From Streptomyces marispadix (GTDB lineage Bacteria > Actinomycetota > Actinomycetes > Streptomycetales > Streptomycetaceae): DNA of 64,000 nucleotides. The position numbers and the translations under genes were made by a program. Location: positions 6,613,321 through 6,677,320 of the forward strand of contig NZ_JAKWJU010000002.1 in the NCBI RefSeq assembly GCF_022524345.1, read 5' to 3'. The notes under the pieces were generated by a model. It did not search any database and was not told the DNA's origin. It saw nothing but the letters and a program-made list of their open reading frames with translations. Every line of letters begins with the position of its first letter. Position 1 is the stretch's first letter. Shown here piece by piece: positions 44,671 through 54,509 of this stretch.

Positions 44671-45360
44671 ATGGACCACAGCCCATCACTGTCAGCCCCG
44701 GCCCGTCGTACGCGCAGGATCGTGATCGCCGGTCTGGCGATCCTCGGTGCGGCGATCCTCGGTGTAGCCATCGCCGCGTTCGGCCCGGTCGACGCGGTAC
44801 TGAAGATCTTGTCCATGCCGATGCACAGACCGGTCTGGCACGTCTGGGTCGGTACGTTCAACGGCGTGGCACTGATCACGGTGGCCGCACTGCCGTTGGC
44901 CGCGCTGTCGGTGTGGGCTCTGGCACGCCGTCGGCGCGCCACCGGCGTCACATCGGCTTGGCGGATGTCGCTGGCGGAGGTCGGCATCGTCTACGGGACG
45001 GTGCCGTGGGTATGGATGATCATGCTGCCGGGCGACGAGGCCGGTGCCGTCGTGAGCCCGGTGCCGCTGCGGGACCTGCTCACGATGGATACGGGCCAGG
45101 TCGTCGGCAACCTGCTGGTGTTCGCGGCGCTGGGATTCTTCGCCCCGCTGCGGTTCACGGCACTGGCGTCGCTGCCACGGATTCTGGCGCTCGGGGCTGG
45201 ATGCTCGGTCCTGGTCGAGGTCGCGCAGTACGTCTTGCATCTGGACCGGGTGTCGTCTGTGGACGACGTTCTGCTCAACGCCTCCGGCGCCGGCCTGGCC
45301 GCGCTTGCGTCGCGCCCCTGGTGGCGAGCTACGGCCACCTCGCCGTCGGGCCGGTCCTGA
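44671..45360 (+). CDS. VanZ-like membrane protein
   Basis: 229 aa. Four to five transmembrane helices with the VanZ-family pattern (TGQVVGNLLVFAALGFFAPL, GAGCSVLVEVAQYVLHLDRVSSVDDVLLNASGA split over the last helices, with VEVAQ and the final DD). VanZ gives low-level teicoplanin resistance in enterococci; the Streptomyces family role is not established. A conserved two-component system is next to it. Confidence 0.8.
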   Translation: MDHSPSLSAPARRTRRIVIAGLAILGAAILGVAIAAFGPVDAVLKILSMPMHRPVWHVWVGTFNGVALITVAALPLAALSVWALARRRRATGVTSAWRMSLAEVGIVYGTVPWVWMIMLPGDEAGAVVSPVPLRDLLTMDTGQVVGNLLVFAALGFFAPLRFTALASLPRILALGAGCSVLVEVAQYVLHLDRVSSVDDVLLNASGAGLAALASRPWWRATATSPSGRS

Positions 45361-45451
45361 CCAGCCCGCGGCCGAGTAGTGCGCGGTGGACCGAGAGCAC
45401 GGCGCGGACGCGAAATCTACTGTGGTGGCCGCGCATGAATTCCCTGATTCT

Positions 45452-46556
45452 TCACCTGTCGGTGCGTGGGGATGTTGCGGGGAGTTCCACGGTGATACGG
45501 ATTCCGCCGGCGGAGCGCGGGGTGAGGGTGAGCGTTCCGCCGTGTGCTCGGGCGATGGTTTTGACGATTGCCAGGCCGAGGCCGACGCCGGCGTGGTCGG
45601 TGTGAATGCGTTCGGTGCCGCGCCGGAATGGTTCGGCGAGGGTCGAGACCAGCTGTGGGGTGAGTTTCTCGCCGGTGTTTTCGACAGTGAGCCGAACTGC
45701 CGTGGGGCGGACGCTGGTACTCACCCACACCGTGCCCTGTTCACGCAGGTTGTGGACGATCGCATTGTGGACGAGATTCGTGGTCAGTTGCAGCAGGAGC
45801 GCTTGCGATCCGATCACGGGGGAGATGTCACCCGAGGTCTCGATGGTGACGCCGCGTTTTTCTGCCAGGGGGAGGAGTGTTTCGGTGGCTTCTTCCGCAA
45901 TCAGGGACAGGTCGACGCTTTCCCGGGTGAAGGACCGCTGCTCAGCGCGGCTGAGCATGAGCAGTGCCTCAGTAAGGTCGGTCGCTCGTGTGTTGACGGC
46001 GTGGAGGCGGTCGATGATTTCGCCTGTGTCGCGGTTCGGATCGGTGCGGGCCACGTCGAGAAGCGTCTTCGAGATCGCCAGCGGAGTGCGCAACTCGTGA
46101 GAGGCGTTGGCTGCGAATCTCTGCTGTTCCGCGACGTGCGCTTCGAGCCGCTCGAGCATGCCGTCGAAGGCGTCGGCCAGAGCGCGGAACTCATCGTTGC
46201 GGCCCGGTAGCCGGATCCGGTGGGAGAGCGATCCGTACGTGGCCAAGTGCGTTGCGTCGGTGATGCGAGTCAGAGGGGCGAGCATCCTCCCGGCGAGGAT
46301 CCACCCTCCCACGAGGCCGAACACCAGCAGGAACGCCAACACTGCGGCCGCCCTCGGAGCGAAAACGTCCAGGAGCGCGGACCGGACGGGGAAAACACCG
46401 TTCGCGGGCTTGTCATCGGGGTTGATGAGCATCGCACGGTCGGGGACGTAACGCAGGAGGAACACCCACACCGCCCCGAGCAGCAGAACGCCGGCGAACA
46501 TGAGGAACCCGACGTAGCTGAGGGTGAGTCTGAGGCGAACGCTCAACCCAGGCGCC

Positions 46557-46564
<8 letters not shown>
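45452..46564 (-). CDS. sensor histidine kinase (VanS-like type)
   Basis: 370 aa. Two helices (about residues 14-35 and 66-90) flank a short extracytoplasmic loop; HAMP follows. Catalytic boxes: ASHELRTPL (His), TNLVHNAIVHN (N), VENTGEKL (G1-like), HAGVGLGLAIV (G2). GTG 46564 overlaps the end of the response regulator, so both are cotranscribed. Cotranscription and the nearby vanZ suggest a cell-envelope signal. Confidence 0.88.
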
Positions 46565-47252
<688 letters not shown>

Positions 47253-47276
47253 GCTCCGAATGCTACGAGTGGGCGC

Positions 47277-47317
47277 ATATCGTCGGCGTATCGAAAACCA
47301 CACACGTGCTGGCAACG
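47277..47317. promoter_or_regulatory. second copy of TATCG direct-repeat element
   Basis: TATCG at 47278-47282 and 47289-47293 (11-bp period), then the shared GGCAACG (47311-47317). About 76% identical to the element upstream of vanZ. It sits 25 bp upstream of the response-regulator start and faces the decayed vanZ-like fragment on the plus strand. Confidence 0.6.
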
Positions 47318-47339
47318 CCGCGCTGCCTTGACTGGCGGT

Positions 47340-47523
47340 ACGACTCGAAGCCCACCGTCAGCACGAACAAGGCCCGCCGGATTCGCTGGCTCCTTGTCGT
47401 CGGCCCGACAGTCGTCATAGCAGTGATCACCGCAGACTTCGGCTACCGAGTGCCGAAGTCCTCGTCCTCCCCGGCCACATCACTCCCCTCGGGCCCATCG
47501 CCAACTATCGGCACAGACCGCAC
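47340..47523 (+). pseudogene. decayed vanZ-like 5' fragment
   Basis: The DNA downstream of the element continues to resemble the 5' end of vanZ: position of its ATG is ACG here (47340), with an AGCCCA...GTCAGC match and a translated ARRIRWLLVVGPTVVIAV resembling ARRTRRIVIAGLAILGAA. Similarity ends after about 180 bp. Interpreted as a truncated, frame-disrupted duplicate of the vanZ promoter and start. Weak similarity; could be coincidence. Confidence 0.4.
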
Positions 47524-47596
47524 GGGTGCGGGAACGGAACAGGGGACGGGGCGCCTGCTCTCGTCGACGCGACTGAATCGGCGTCTCCCGAACGCG

Positions 47597-48535
47597 TCAC
47601 CATGGGCCGCCGTGCTCCTTCACCTCCCGCCAGACACGGGGGTCGCACCTCGCCACGAAGCGCCGGAACTCCCAGTAGGAGACCTTGCGTGTGGGAGACA
47701 GTTCGAGCCAGCTGTCGTGCTCCCCCGCGGCGCCCCACGAAGTGGTGGAGATGCGGGCATAGTTGCGGTGACTGCTCTTGTCGACACTGGTGATCTTCAG
47801 TACCTCGGCGTGGCTGCCGAGCGTGCGCACCACAAGACATGGACGGTCCTTGGAACCCGTGCCCTCATCGAACGGCACCTCGGCGAACCATATGTCGCCC
47901 GGCGCGGGCGGCGTCCGGCCGTCGAACAACTTGGAGGGCGGTGCCTCGGACTCCCGGCGAACGGGCCGAGGCGAAGTGAACCTGCCCCGCGGACCCGCCG
48001 AGCCCGGCCTGCCCCGCGGACCTGCCGGGCCCGGCCTGCCCCGTGGACGTACTGAGCCGGGTCGTCCACTCCTGCCGGGCGCTGGGGTGGAGGTACGCCG
48101 CGGCGGGTCGGGCGCGGGTGGCGGTGGCAGGGTGCGCACCCAGCCGGTCACCCGGAGGCCTGTGATCAGGCTGGAGACTCCGGCCCCGACGAGTGACGCG
48201 TCGATGAGGCCGTCCCCGGCCACGACGGCCAGGAACGCGACGCCCAGGCATTCGGCCGCCATCAGAGCCACTTGGGCGCGTGTCCGGGGGCCGGTAACGG
48301 GGCCTTCGGCGCCGACGAAGGCACGTACCCGGGCGACCAGCCCGGCAACGACCAGAAAAGCGACCACCGTCGGAAGTTCGGAGAGCCTCATCGACTTGGT
48401 GTCCTCGAACCCCTCACGCACACCGAAGGCGTAGAGAACCATCGCGGTCAGGGCGGCGAGCGGGACATACGACACGACGAGGCCGACCACCAGGGCCGTG
48501 TACGCCCTTCTGCGGTCCCGGAGAAGCCCCTTCAA
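47597..48535 (-). CDS. MazF/PemK toxin domain fused to N-terminal membrane domain
   Basis: 312 aa. First about 135 residues have three to four hydrophobic helices, then a Pro/Gly/Arg-rich linker (triplicated GRPG units, residues about 145-200), then a MazF/PemK-like domain: PAPGDIWFAEVPFDEGTGSKDRPCLVV and SSHRNYARISTTSWGAAGEHDSWLEL. MazF cleaves mRNA at specific sequences. No antitoxin gene is next to it, so the domain may be regulated or be non-toxic. TTG 48535 has GGGGGTGG upstream. Near the start of the repeat-rich region. Confidence 0.72.
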   Translation of the reverse strand: MKGLLRDRRRAYTALVVGLVVSYVPLAALTAMVLYAFGVREGFEDTKSMRLSELPTVVAFLVVAGLVARVRAFVGAEGPVTGPRTRAQVALMAAECLGVAFLAVVAGDGLIDASLVGAGVSSLITGLRVTGWVRTLPPPPAPDPPRRTSTPAPGRSGRPGSVRPRGRPGPAGPRGRPGSAGPRGRFTSPRPVRRESEAPPSKLFDGRTPPAPGDIWFAEVPFDEGTGSKDRPCLVVRTLGSHAEVLKITSVDKSSHRNYARISTTSWGAAGEHDSWLELSPTRKVSYWEFRRFVARCDPRVWREVKEHGGPW

Positions 48536-48920
48536 CAGCCACCACCCCCATGGCGTCCCCAGCGACGGACTCCATTCCGGCCCAAGTCCGATGCAGCGAT
48601 AGCTAGTTGCCGCCGTGCCGGTCGTCGCGGAGTGTACGGCGGCTGCCGGGTGGTGGGAACGGGACCGACTGGTCGTAGTGCCGCGTGCCGCGTGGGGGGC
48701 TGTGGGGGTGTGCCGGGTTTGTGTTTGGGGGTGGGTGATGAGTTTTGTGGGGTGTATTGGTCTGTTGAGGGGTGCGTGCGTGTTGTGTGTGTTTTTGAGA
48801 GGGGATTGTTGTGGACCAGTCGTCTGGTGTGTCGTCTGCGGGCGCCGCTCCTGTCCGTGGGCCGGCCCGGTTTCCTTCGGTGCGTGGCGGGCGTGGCGGG
48901 CATATCGTGGCTGCGGGGCT
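48536..48920. other. GT-rich intergenic strand, no gene recognised
   Basis: Plus strand strongly G+T-rich (GGGTGGGTGATG-type runs), unlike the balanced coding regions. Contains the promoter for the MazF-fusion gene on the minus strand. No ORF with an SD seen. Confidence 0.4.
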
Positions 48921-49975
48921 CAACGGCTGTCATGGCGCTGCTGGTTGAGCAGACCCGGGGGGGTCGGCCGGTGACGTCCGGACCTCCTCGGTCGAGTGCC
49001 GGCTTTCGCCGGTTCCGGTGGGCGGCCTGCCGCATCTGTTCCTGTCGTCTGTGGTGTTGGTTGGGGGCTGGGATCGCAGGGGGCGGGCCGTCGTCCGTCA
49101 TAGCGTTAACGGCCGTCATGACGCTGCTGGTTGAGCGGCCCGGGGTGGTTTCGGCCGGTGACGTCCGGACGGTCTGGGGTGGGGTGGCGGCTTTCGCCGG
49201 TTCCGGTGAGCGGCCTGCCGCACCTGTTCCCGTCGTCTGCGGTGATGGTCGGGGGCTGGGATCGCAGGGGGCGGGCCGTCGTCCGTCATAGCGTCAACGG
49301 CCGTCATGACGCTGCTGGTTGAGCAGACCCGGGGGGGGTCGGCCGGTGACGTCCGGACGGTCCGGGGTGGGGTGGCGGCTTTCGCTGTTTCTGGTGGGTG
49401 GCCTGCGGCATCTGTTCTCGTCGTCCGCGGTGATGTTGGTTGGGTGCTGGGAGCAGGTGCTGGCTTCGCCGGTGCCGCGCTTCGTGGGACTGCTGCGGGG
49501 CCTCAACAGCCGTAAAAGCGCTGCTGGTTGAGCAGACCCGGGGGGTCGGCCGGTGACGGCCGGACCGTCTCGGTCGAGTACGGACGTCACCGATTCCGGT
49601 GACGGTGTGCCGCATCTGTTGTCGTTGTGTGCGGTGTTGGTCGGGTGCTGGGAGCAGGGGGTGGGCCGCTGGTGCCGTGCTTTGTGGGGCTGGGATCGCA
49701 GGGGGCGGGCCGTCGTCCGTCATAGCGTCAACGTCGGTTATGGCGCTGCTGGTTGAGCGGCTCGGGGTGGTTTCGGCCGGTGACGTCCGGACGGTCTGGG
49801 GTGGGGTGGCGGCTTTCGCCGGTTCCGGTGAGTGGTGTGTCGCATCTGTTGTTGTTGTGTGCGGTGTTGGTGGGGTGCTGGGGTCGCAGGGGTGGGCCGC
49901 CGCCGGTCATAGCGTCAACGGCCGTCGCAGCGTCAACGTCGGTCATGGTGCTGCTGGTTGAGCGGCCCCCCGGGG
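48921..49975 (+). repeat. six degenerate ~200-bp tandem repeats
   Basis: The anchor GCTGCTGGTTGAGC recurs at 48937, 49123, 49311, 49520, 49745 and 49950 (spacing 186, 188, 209, 225 and 205). Units share CGGCCGGTGACGTCCGGAC and a CTGCT/AGCAG hairpin around GGTTG; compensating changes keep its stem (AGCAG versus AGCGGC). Five of six contain ATG-(A/G)CG-CTG-CTG-GTT-GAG on the plus strand, giving MxLLVE peptides. Between units the ends differ. Function unknown. Confidence 0.75.
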
Positions 49976-49988
49976 GTTTCTGTATCTG

Positions 49989-50076
49989 TCGGGTGCTTGT
50001 CTGGGGGTTCTGTATCGGTTGGGTGCTTGTCCGCGTCTGTTGGGTGTTTGTGTGGGGGTTTTAGTTGGGTGTTTGT
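49989..50076. repeat. TTGGGTGTTTGT minisatellite
   Basis: Four imperfect copies of a TTGGGTG(C/T)TTGT core, about 22-29 bp apart, immediately downstream of arsC (minus). In the minus frame they read KHPTDTE-like peptides. Confidence 0.65.
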
Positions 50077-50441
50077 GGTGTGTCGTGTTGGAGTGCGGTT
50101 TTCACTGTTTGTGGTGTGCGGGCTATGACGGTGGTTCCGTCGTGGGCGGTGATGATGGGGCGTTGGATGAGGGTGGGGTGGGCGGCGAGTGTTTCGATCC
50201 AGCGTGTGCGGTTGTCTGGGGTGCGTGGCCAGGAGGCGAGGTCGAGGTCTGTGGCGGCGGGTTCGTGGGTGCGGGTGATGTCCCAGGGTTCCAGTTCCAG
50301 TCGTGTGAGGACGTCTTCCAGTTCGGTGGTGGTGGGGGGGTGTTCGAGATAGCGCCGTACGGTGTAGTGGGCGCCTTCCGCGTCCAGCAGTGACAGTGCG
50401 GAACGGCATTTGGAACAGTGGGGGTTGATCCAGATCTCCAT
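50061..50441 (-). CDS. ArsC/Spx-like thioredoxin-fold protein
   Basis: 126 aa. ArsC-family (arsenate reductase-like) fold with N-terminal WINPHCSKCRSAL (the CxxC-type motif HCSKC) and a C-terminal PTLIQRPIITAHDGTTVI loop. No other arsenic genes are nearby, so activity on arsenate is unproven. ATG 50441 has GGAG 8 bases upstream. Its 3' end carries the minisatellite. Confidence 0.8.
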   Translation of the reverse strand: MEIWINPHCSKCRSALSLLDAEGAHYTVRRYLEHPPTTTELEDVLTRLELEPWDITRTHEPAATDLDLASWPRTPDNRTRWIETLAAHPTLIQRPIITAHDGTTVIARTPQTVKTALQHDTPQTPN

Positions 50442-50579
50442 GTTCTTCTCCGGTCCCTTCCTCGGCTGGTGCGCCCATCATCCCTTTTTGCTCATCCCTT
50501 TTTGCTCATTCCTGTTGTGGCTGCGCGGGCCGCTTCAGGCCGGGGGCTGCGTCCCGCCTGGGGGTCTAGCCTGGGCCCT

Positions 50580-51011
50580 GTGAGCGGTACTTGGGATCCG
50601 GCGGGAGGCGGGGTGGTGCGTCTTCCCTCGGGGCGTCTGTTGCGTGGACGGGCGCTGCGCCGTCCGTTGCCGCCGGGGCCTGTCCCGGCGTTTTCGGTGT
50701 TCTTGCTGGGCAAGGAGCCGTCTCATGTGCCGTGGGATTTCTGCTGGTTGCGCTGGCCCGATTTCCGGCTGCCCGTGAGCCGTCCTCAGGCGTTGGCGGT
50801 GTTGAGTGAGGCGTGGTCGCGGGCCGGGGCGGAGCGGGTGGAGGTCGCGTGCGGTGGGGGCCGGGGTCGTACCGGTACCGCGCTGGCGTGTCTGGCTGTC
50901 CTCGACGGTGTCCCGGCGGCCGAGGCCGTGGCCTTTGTGCGGCGCCATTACGATCCCCGTGCGGTGGAGACGCCCTGGCAGCGCCGCTACGTTCTGCGTT
51001 TCACGGAGTGA
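50580..51011 (+). CDS. protein tyrosine phosphatase-like protein
   Basis: 143 aa. Cx5R motif ACGGGRGRTGTALACL with Cys91 and Arg97; the conserved His before Cys is Ala. C-terminal HYDPRAVETPWQRRYVLRF is typical of an actinobacterial PTP family. The start GTG 50580 has no SD, but TAGCCT lies 7 bases upstream, fitting a leaderless promoter -10. Divergent from arsC. Its stop opens an 18-bp tandem repeat. Confidence 0.75.
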   Translation: MSGTWDPAGGGVVRLPSGRLLRGRALRRPLPPGPVPAFSVFLLGKEPSHVPWDFCWLRWPDFRLPVSRPQALAVLSEAWSRAGAERVEVACGGGRGRTGTALACLAVLDGVPAAEAVAFVRRHYDPRAVETPWQRRYVLRFTE

Positions 51012-51121
51012 GCGTTCTGCGTTTCCTCGCGTGAGCCCGCCTCTTCGCGTGAGCCCGCCTCTTCGCGTGAGCCCGCCTCTTCGCGTGAGCGCGTTTCCTC
51101 GTGTGAGCGCGCTTCGTTGTG
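51012..51121 (+). repeat. 18-bp tandem repeats after the PTP gene
   Basis: About six copies of TGAGCCCGCCTCTTCGCG and variants, starting directly after the PTP stop codon. Three central copies are identical. Possibly 3' UTR structure. Confidence 0.75.
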
Positions 51122-51146
51122 TGCGCGTCGTGCGGGGAGGGGCTTG

Positions 51147-51934
51147 TCAGGTGTTGGTGGTCTGCAGCGGTTCGGGGTCGTGGCCGAGGATGGTTCGTCC
51201 GCCGTCGACGGGCAGGGTGACGCCGGTGATGTAGGCGGCCTCGGTGGAGAGCAGGTGCGTCACGGCTGCGGCGACTTCTTCGGGGAGGCCGGTCCTGCCG
51301 AGTGGGTGCAGTGCCCGCATCCCGGCTTCTACGGCCTGCGCTGTGTGGGGTTCCTGGGCGGCGAGGAGTGATGTGTAGCGCTCGGTCGCGATCGATCCGG
51401 GTGCTACGGCGTTGACCCTGATGCCGCGGGGTCCGTATTCGACGGCGAGTGCCCGTGTCAGTCCTTCGACGGCCGCCTTCGCGGTGGCGTACGGGGCGCA
51501 TCCCGGTACGGGCCGACGGGCTTGGTGCGAGGTGATGTTGACGATCGCCCCGGGCGAGTCGGCCTTCAGGAACCGGCGTAGGGCGGTGGCGCATCCCGTG
51601 ACGGCGGGACCATGACGGCCTCGATCAGTTCGATGACCGCCGGGGTGGGGGAGATGCCGGGTGACGCGTCGCGGAAGACGGCGGCGTTGTTGACCCAGCC
51701 GTCCAGCACGCCGGCTGATTCGGCGAGGTCCGCCGCGTGCTCCGCCACGGCCTCTTCGCGGGCGTCGCCGGTGACGGCCGAGGCGCGAGCGGCGTGCGCA
51801 GGGTGCTCCAGCCACTCCACCGCCTCCGGGTCGGCCTCGATCACCACCACGAAGTGGCCTTCGGCGAGCAGCCGTTCGGCCACGGCCCGTCCGATGCCGC
51901 GGCCTCCTCCTGTCACCACGTGGCTGCTGCGCAC
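51147..51934 (-). pseudogene. short-chain dehydrogenase, single frameshift
   Basis: SDR from GTG 51934 with SD GGAGAC; frame 1 carries VVTGGGRGIGRAVAERL and WVNNAAVFRD, then breaks near 51600-51625, and frame 2 continues with GAIVNITSHQARRPV, YATAKAAVEG and a C-terminal VDGGR. One base is missing (or two extra) between them. The active-site Tyr-x3-Lys and Ser are in place, so a sequencing error would restore a normal enzyme. Confidence 0.8.
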
Positions 51935-52052
51935 GGCGTCTCCGTTCTTCCAGGCCGATGGGTCACCGGCAGCCTCACGCCCCCCTCCCGCCCTGTCAAC
52001 AGCATTCGTCGAAGCACTTCGACACTCCGGGTCGGTTGCCGGTCGCGGGTTG

Positions 52053-52098
52053 CCGGTGGTCCGGTGGTCCGGTGGTCCGGTGGTCCGGTGGTCGGTGG
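52053..52098. repeat. CCGGTGGT minisatellite
   Basis: Five perfect copies of CCGGTGGT (52053-52092) plus a partial copy, in the gap between the SDR and LacI genes. Confidence 0.8.
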
Positions 52099-52125
52099 TT
52101 CTGTGTCCGGCTTCCGCGTGGCTTT

Positions 52126-53128
52126 TCAGGTGGAGTGCCGGGGGAGGAGTTCCAGTTTGAGGGTGGTCTCCCGTGTGGCCGTGGGGCCGTGGGTGATGCG
52201 CTGGATCAGCAGGTCGGCTGCGGTGTGGCCGGATTCTTCCAGGGGTTGCCGGACGGTGGTGAGTTCCAGTGCACGGGCCAGTTCGCTGTCGTCGAATCCG
52301 GCCAGTGCGAGGTCGCCGGGGACGGCCAGTCCCAGTGAACCGGCCGCGCGCAGGGCCCCGGCGGCGAGTGTGTCGTCTGCGGCGAACAGTGCCCGCGGCC
52401 GGTCCGGGCTGGCCAGCAGTTCTTTCGCTGCTTTGGTGGCCTGTTCCAGTCCGTGGGGGGTGTGGCGCACGCGCTCTGCTTCAAGTCGGTGGCCCGCGCT
52501 GGCCAGTGCGGTACGGAATCCGGCCAGGCGGCGCTGTCCCGGCGACTGGTACGCCTGCGACATCTGTTCCTCGCCGAGGAAGCCGAAGCTGTGGTAGCCG
52601 CGTTCCAGCAGATGTTCGGCTACCAGCCGTCCGCCGTCGGCGTCGTCGGTGTGCACGGAGTCGAAGCCGTCCCGCCGCGCGTCGACCAGTACCGCGGGCA
52701 GCCGGGAGTCGGTGAGGCGGCGGGCGGCATGGTCCTCCAGCGGCAGGCTCATCACGATGAGTCCGTCGAGCCAAGCCGGTCAGCGGCAGAGTCTCCAGCA
52801 GGGGTGAGGCGGAATGTGCCGCTGAGGCGTGGTCGAAGACGACGACTTCCAGCGGCCCGTCGCCCACCGCTTTCAGTACACCGCTCAGCCGCCGTGCCAC
52901 CGAGGGGTAGGAGGTGTAGGGGGCGAGCACGCCGATCCGCCCGACTCCCTTGCGGGCCTTGGCGACGGCCTCCGTCTTGGGTGTGTAGCCGAGTGCGTCC
53001 GCGGCCTTCAGCACGCGCTGCCGTGTGCGCTCGCTGACCCGGGCTGGGGTGTTGAGCGCGAGTGAGACGGTGGAGATGCTCACTCCGGCTTGGGAGGCGA
53101 CGTCGTAGATGGTGATCCGGCGCGGCAA
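52126..53128 (-). pseudogene. LacI-family regulator, one frameshift
   Basis: N-terminal HTH TIYDVASQAGVSISTVSLALN and a periplasmic-binding-type ligand domain. The first frame ends near 52770; after removal of one base (or addition of two) the second frame begins with LDGLIVMSLPLEDHAAR and continues to the C-terminus (AGFDDSELARALELTTVRQP). Start TTG 53128. It probably controlled the neighbouring arabinan-degrading gene; the palindrome at 56379-56390 is a plausible operator. Confidence 0.82.
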
Positions 53129-53527
53129 CTGGCTTCAGTTCTCCTCGGCCTGGCCGCTGCTCGGCCCCCGGTAGGTGATGCCCGCATCGTACCGGGGTGC
53201 CCGGCGCGCGAAGGACGTGTTCCTGGCGGTCTGTTCGGCGGGGGAGGGCGTGTGCTCTGCGGCCTGTCCGGCCCCGGGGAGGGGCGGGGGCTGCTGCGCG
53301 TCGAACGCTTCCCGGCCGGGTGTCGTGAGGGGTCGCTGTCCCGCGTCGGCCGGTCTGGGGACAGGGCTTTCGCGCCGGGTTTCCCCTGGCCGCGGCGCTT
53401 CGGCGTCCCGGCGTAGCCGGCGGTTTCCCGCTCGTGGGCCGTTCGCTCGTGGGTCGTGGGTCGTTCGGTGGTGCCGGTGTGGGCGGGGGACGGCGGGCGG
53501 GTGCCGGGGGGCTGGGTGTGGTGGGGG
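53129..53527. other. intergenic, no gene recognised
   Basis: 399 bp of GC-rich sequence, no SD-preceded ORF or known motif. It should carry the lacI promoter (minus). Confidence 0.35.
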
Positions 53528-54199
53528 TCAGGGCAGGTGGTGGCCTTCGGCGTGTGCTTCGGCGGTGTTGAGGAACCATTCGCGTGCTGCGGCGGCGACC
53601 TGTTCCAGGGCGCCGGGTTCTTCGAAGAGGTGTGTTGCTCCGGGGATGACCTGGAGCTGGTGGTCCGCGGGCAGGAGCTGGGCGGCTTCCTGGTTCAGTT
53701 CCAGTACCTGGGGGTCGCGTCCGCCGACGAGGAGCAGTACGGGGACTTCTACCTGTTTGAGGGCGTCGCCGGCGAGGTCGGGGCGGCCTCCGCGGGAGAC
53801 GACGGAGACGACCGGTCCGGCCTGGGCTGCGGCGACGAGGGCGGCTGCTGCGCCGGTGCTGGCTCCGAAGAGGTGCACGGGCACGCCGTGGGTCACGGGG
53901 TATTTGCTCAGCCACTCGATGGCGGTGGCCGTCCGTTCGCTGAGCAGGGCGATGTCGAAGCGGTGCTGCCCGGTCGCCGCGTCGGTCTTCTCCTCGTCCT
54001 CGCTGAGGAGGTCGATCAGCAGGGTGCCCCATCCGTGGCGTTGTAGTTCGGCGGCGACGGCGCGGTTGCGCGGGCTGTGCCGGGAGCTGCCGCTTCCGTG
54101 GACGAACAGCACCATCCCGCGCGGGGAGGGCGGCATGTCGAGGTCCCCGGGGAGGTCGACGTTGCCGGGCACCGCCACCGAGATCTGCTCCGAGATCAT
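53528..54199 (-). CDS. alpha/beta hydrolase (dienelactone hydrolase-like)
   Basis: 223 aa. Nucleophile motif FGASTGAAAA (Ser), acid VGGRDPQ (Asp), base ATHLFEEP (His). N-terminal FVHGSGSSRHSPRN resembles the oxyanion loop of the YqiA/dienelactone-like group. GGGGAGAA is the SD of ATG 54199. Substrate unknown; it follows the arabinan gene on the same strand. Confidence 0.8.
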   Translation of the reverse strand: MISEQISVAVPGNVDLPGDLDMPPSPRGMVLFVHGSGSSRHSPRNRAVAAELQRHGWGTLLIDLLSEDEEKTDAATGQHRFDIALLSERTATAIEWLSKYPVTHGVPVHLFGASTGAAAALVAAAQAGPVVSVVSRGGRPDLAGDALKQVEVPVLLLVGGRDPQVLELNQEAAQLLPADHQLQVIPGATHLFEEPGALEQVAAAAREWFLNTAEAHAEGHHLP

Positions 54200-54509
54200 C
54201 AGCGTTCTCCCCTTTCCGGCTTGTGGTTGCTGCCTTCCGGGGTAGCCGCCGCGCGGCCGGGTCATGCCCGGCGTGATGCGTCGCGCAGCGCAGGACCTGG
54301 TGCACGGCTGGGCAGAAGCGGGCTCGGGGGTCTGCGGCACCCGGGCCCGCTCTGCCGCCGGGTCATGCCTCGCGTGGTGCCGGCCCGGCGCGCGGCCCGC
54401 CTGGAGCCGCCCGGTACCCGTGCTCCGTCCTGCCCGTCTCCTGCTCGCCCGCTGCCCGGGTTCTGCTCGCCTGCTGCCCGCTGTCCGGGTTCTGTTTGCT
54501 GTGGTGCTG
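54200..54509. other. 310-bp gap with short repeats
   Basis: Two similar GGGTCATGCC-type copies near 54260 and 54358, and CTGCCCG/CGGGTTCTG repeats near 54460-54490. No ORF supported. Perhaps 3' UTR of the arabinanase gene. Confidence 0.35.

Noticed and set aside
48921..49975. CRISPR array
   Set aside because: Units are about 200 bp with no short direct repeats and unique spacers, and no cas gene is nearby.
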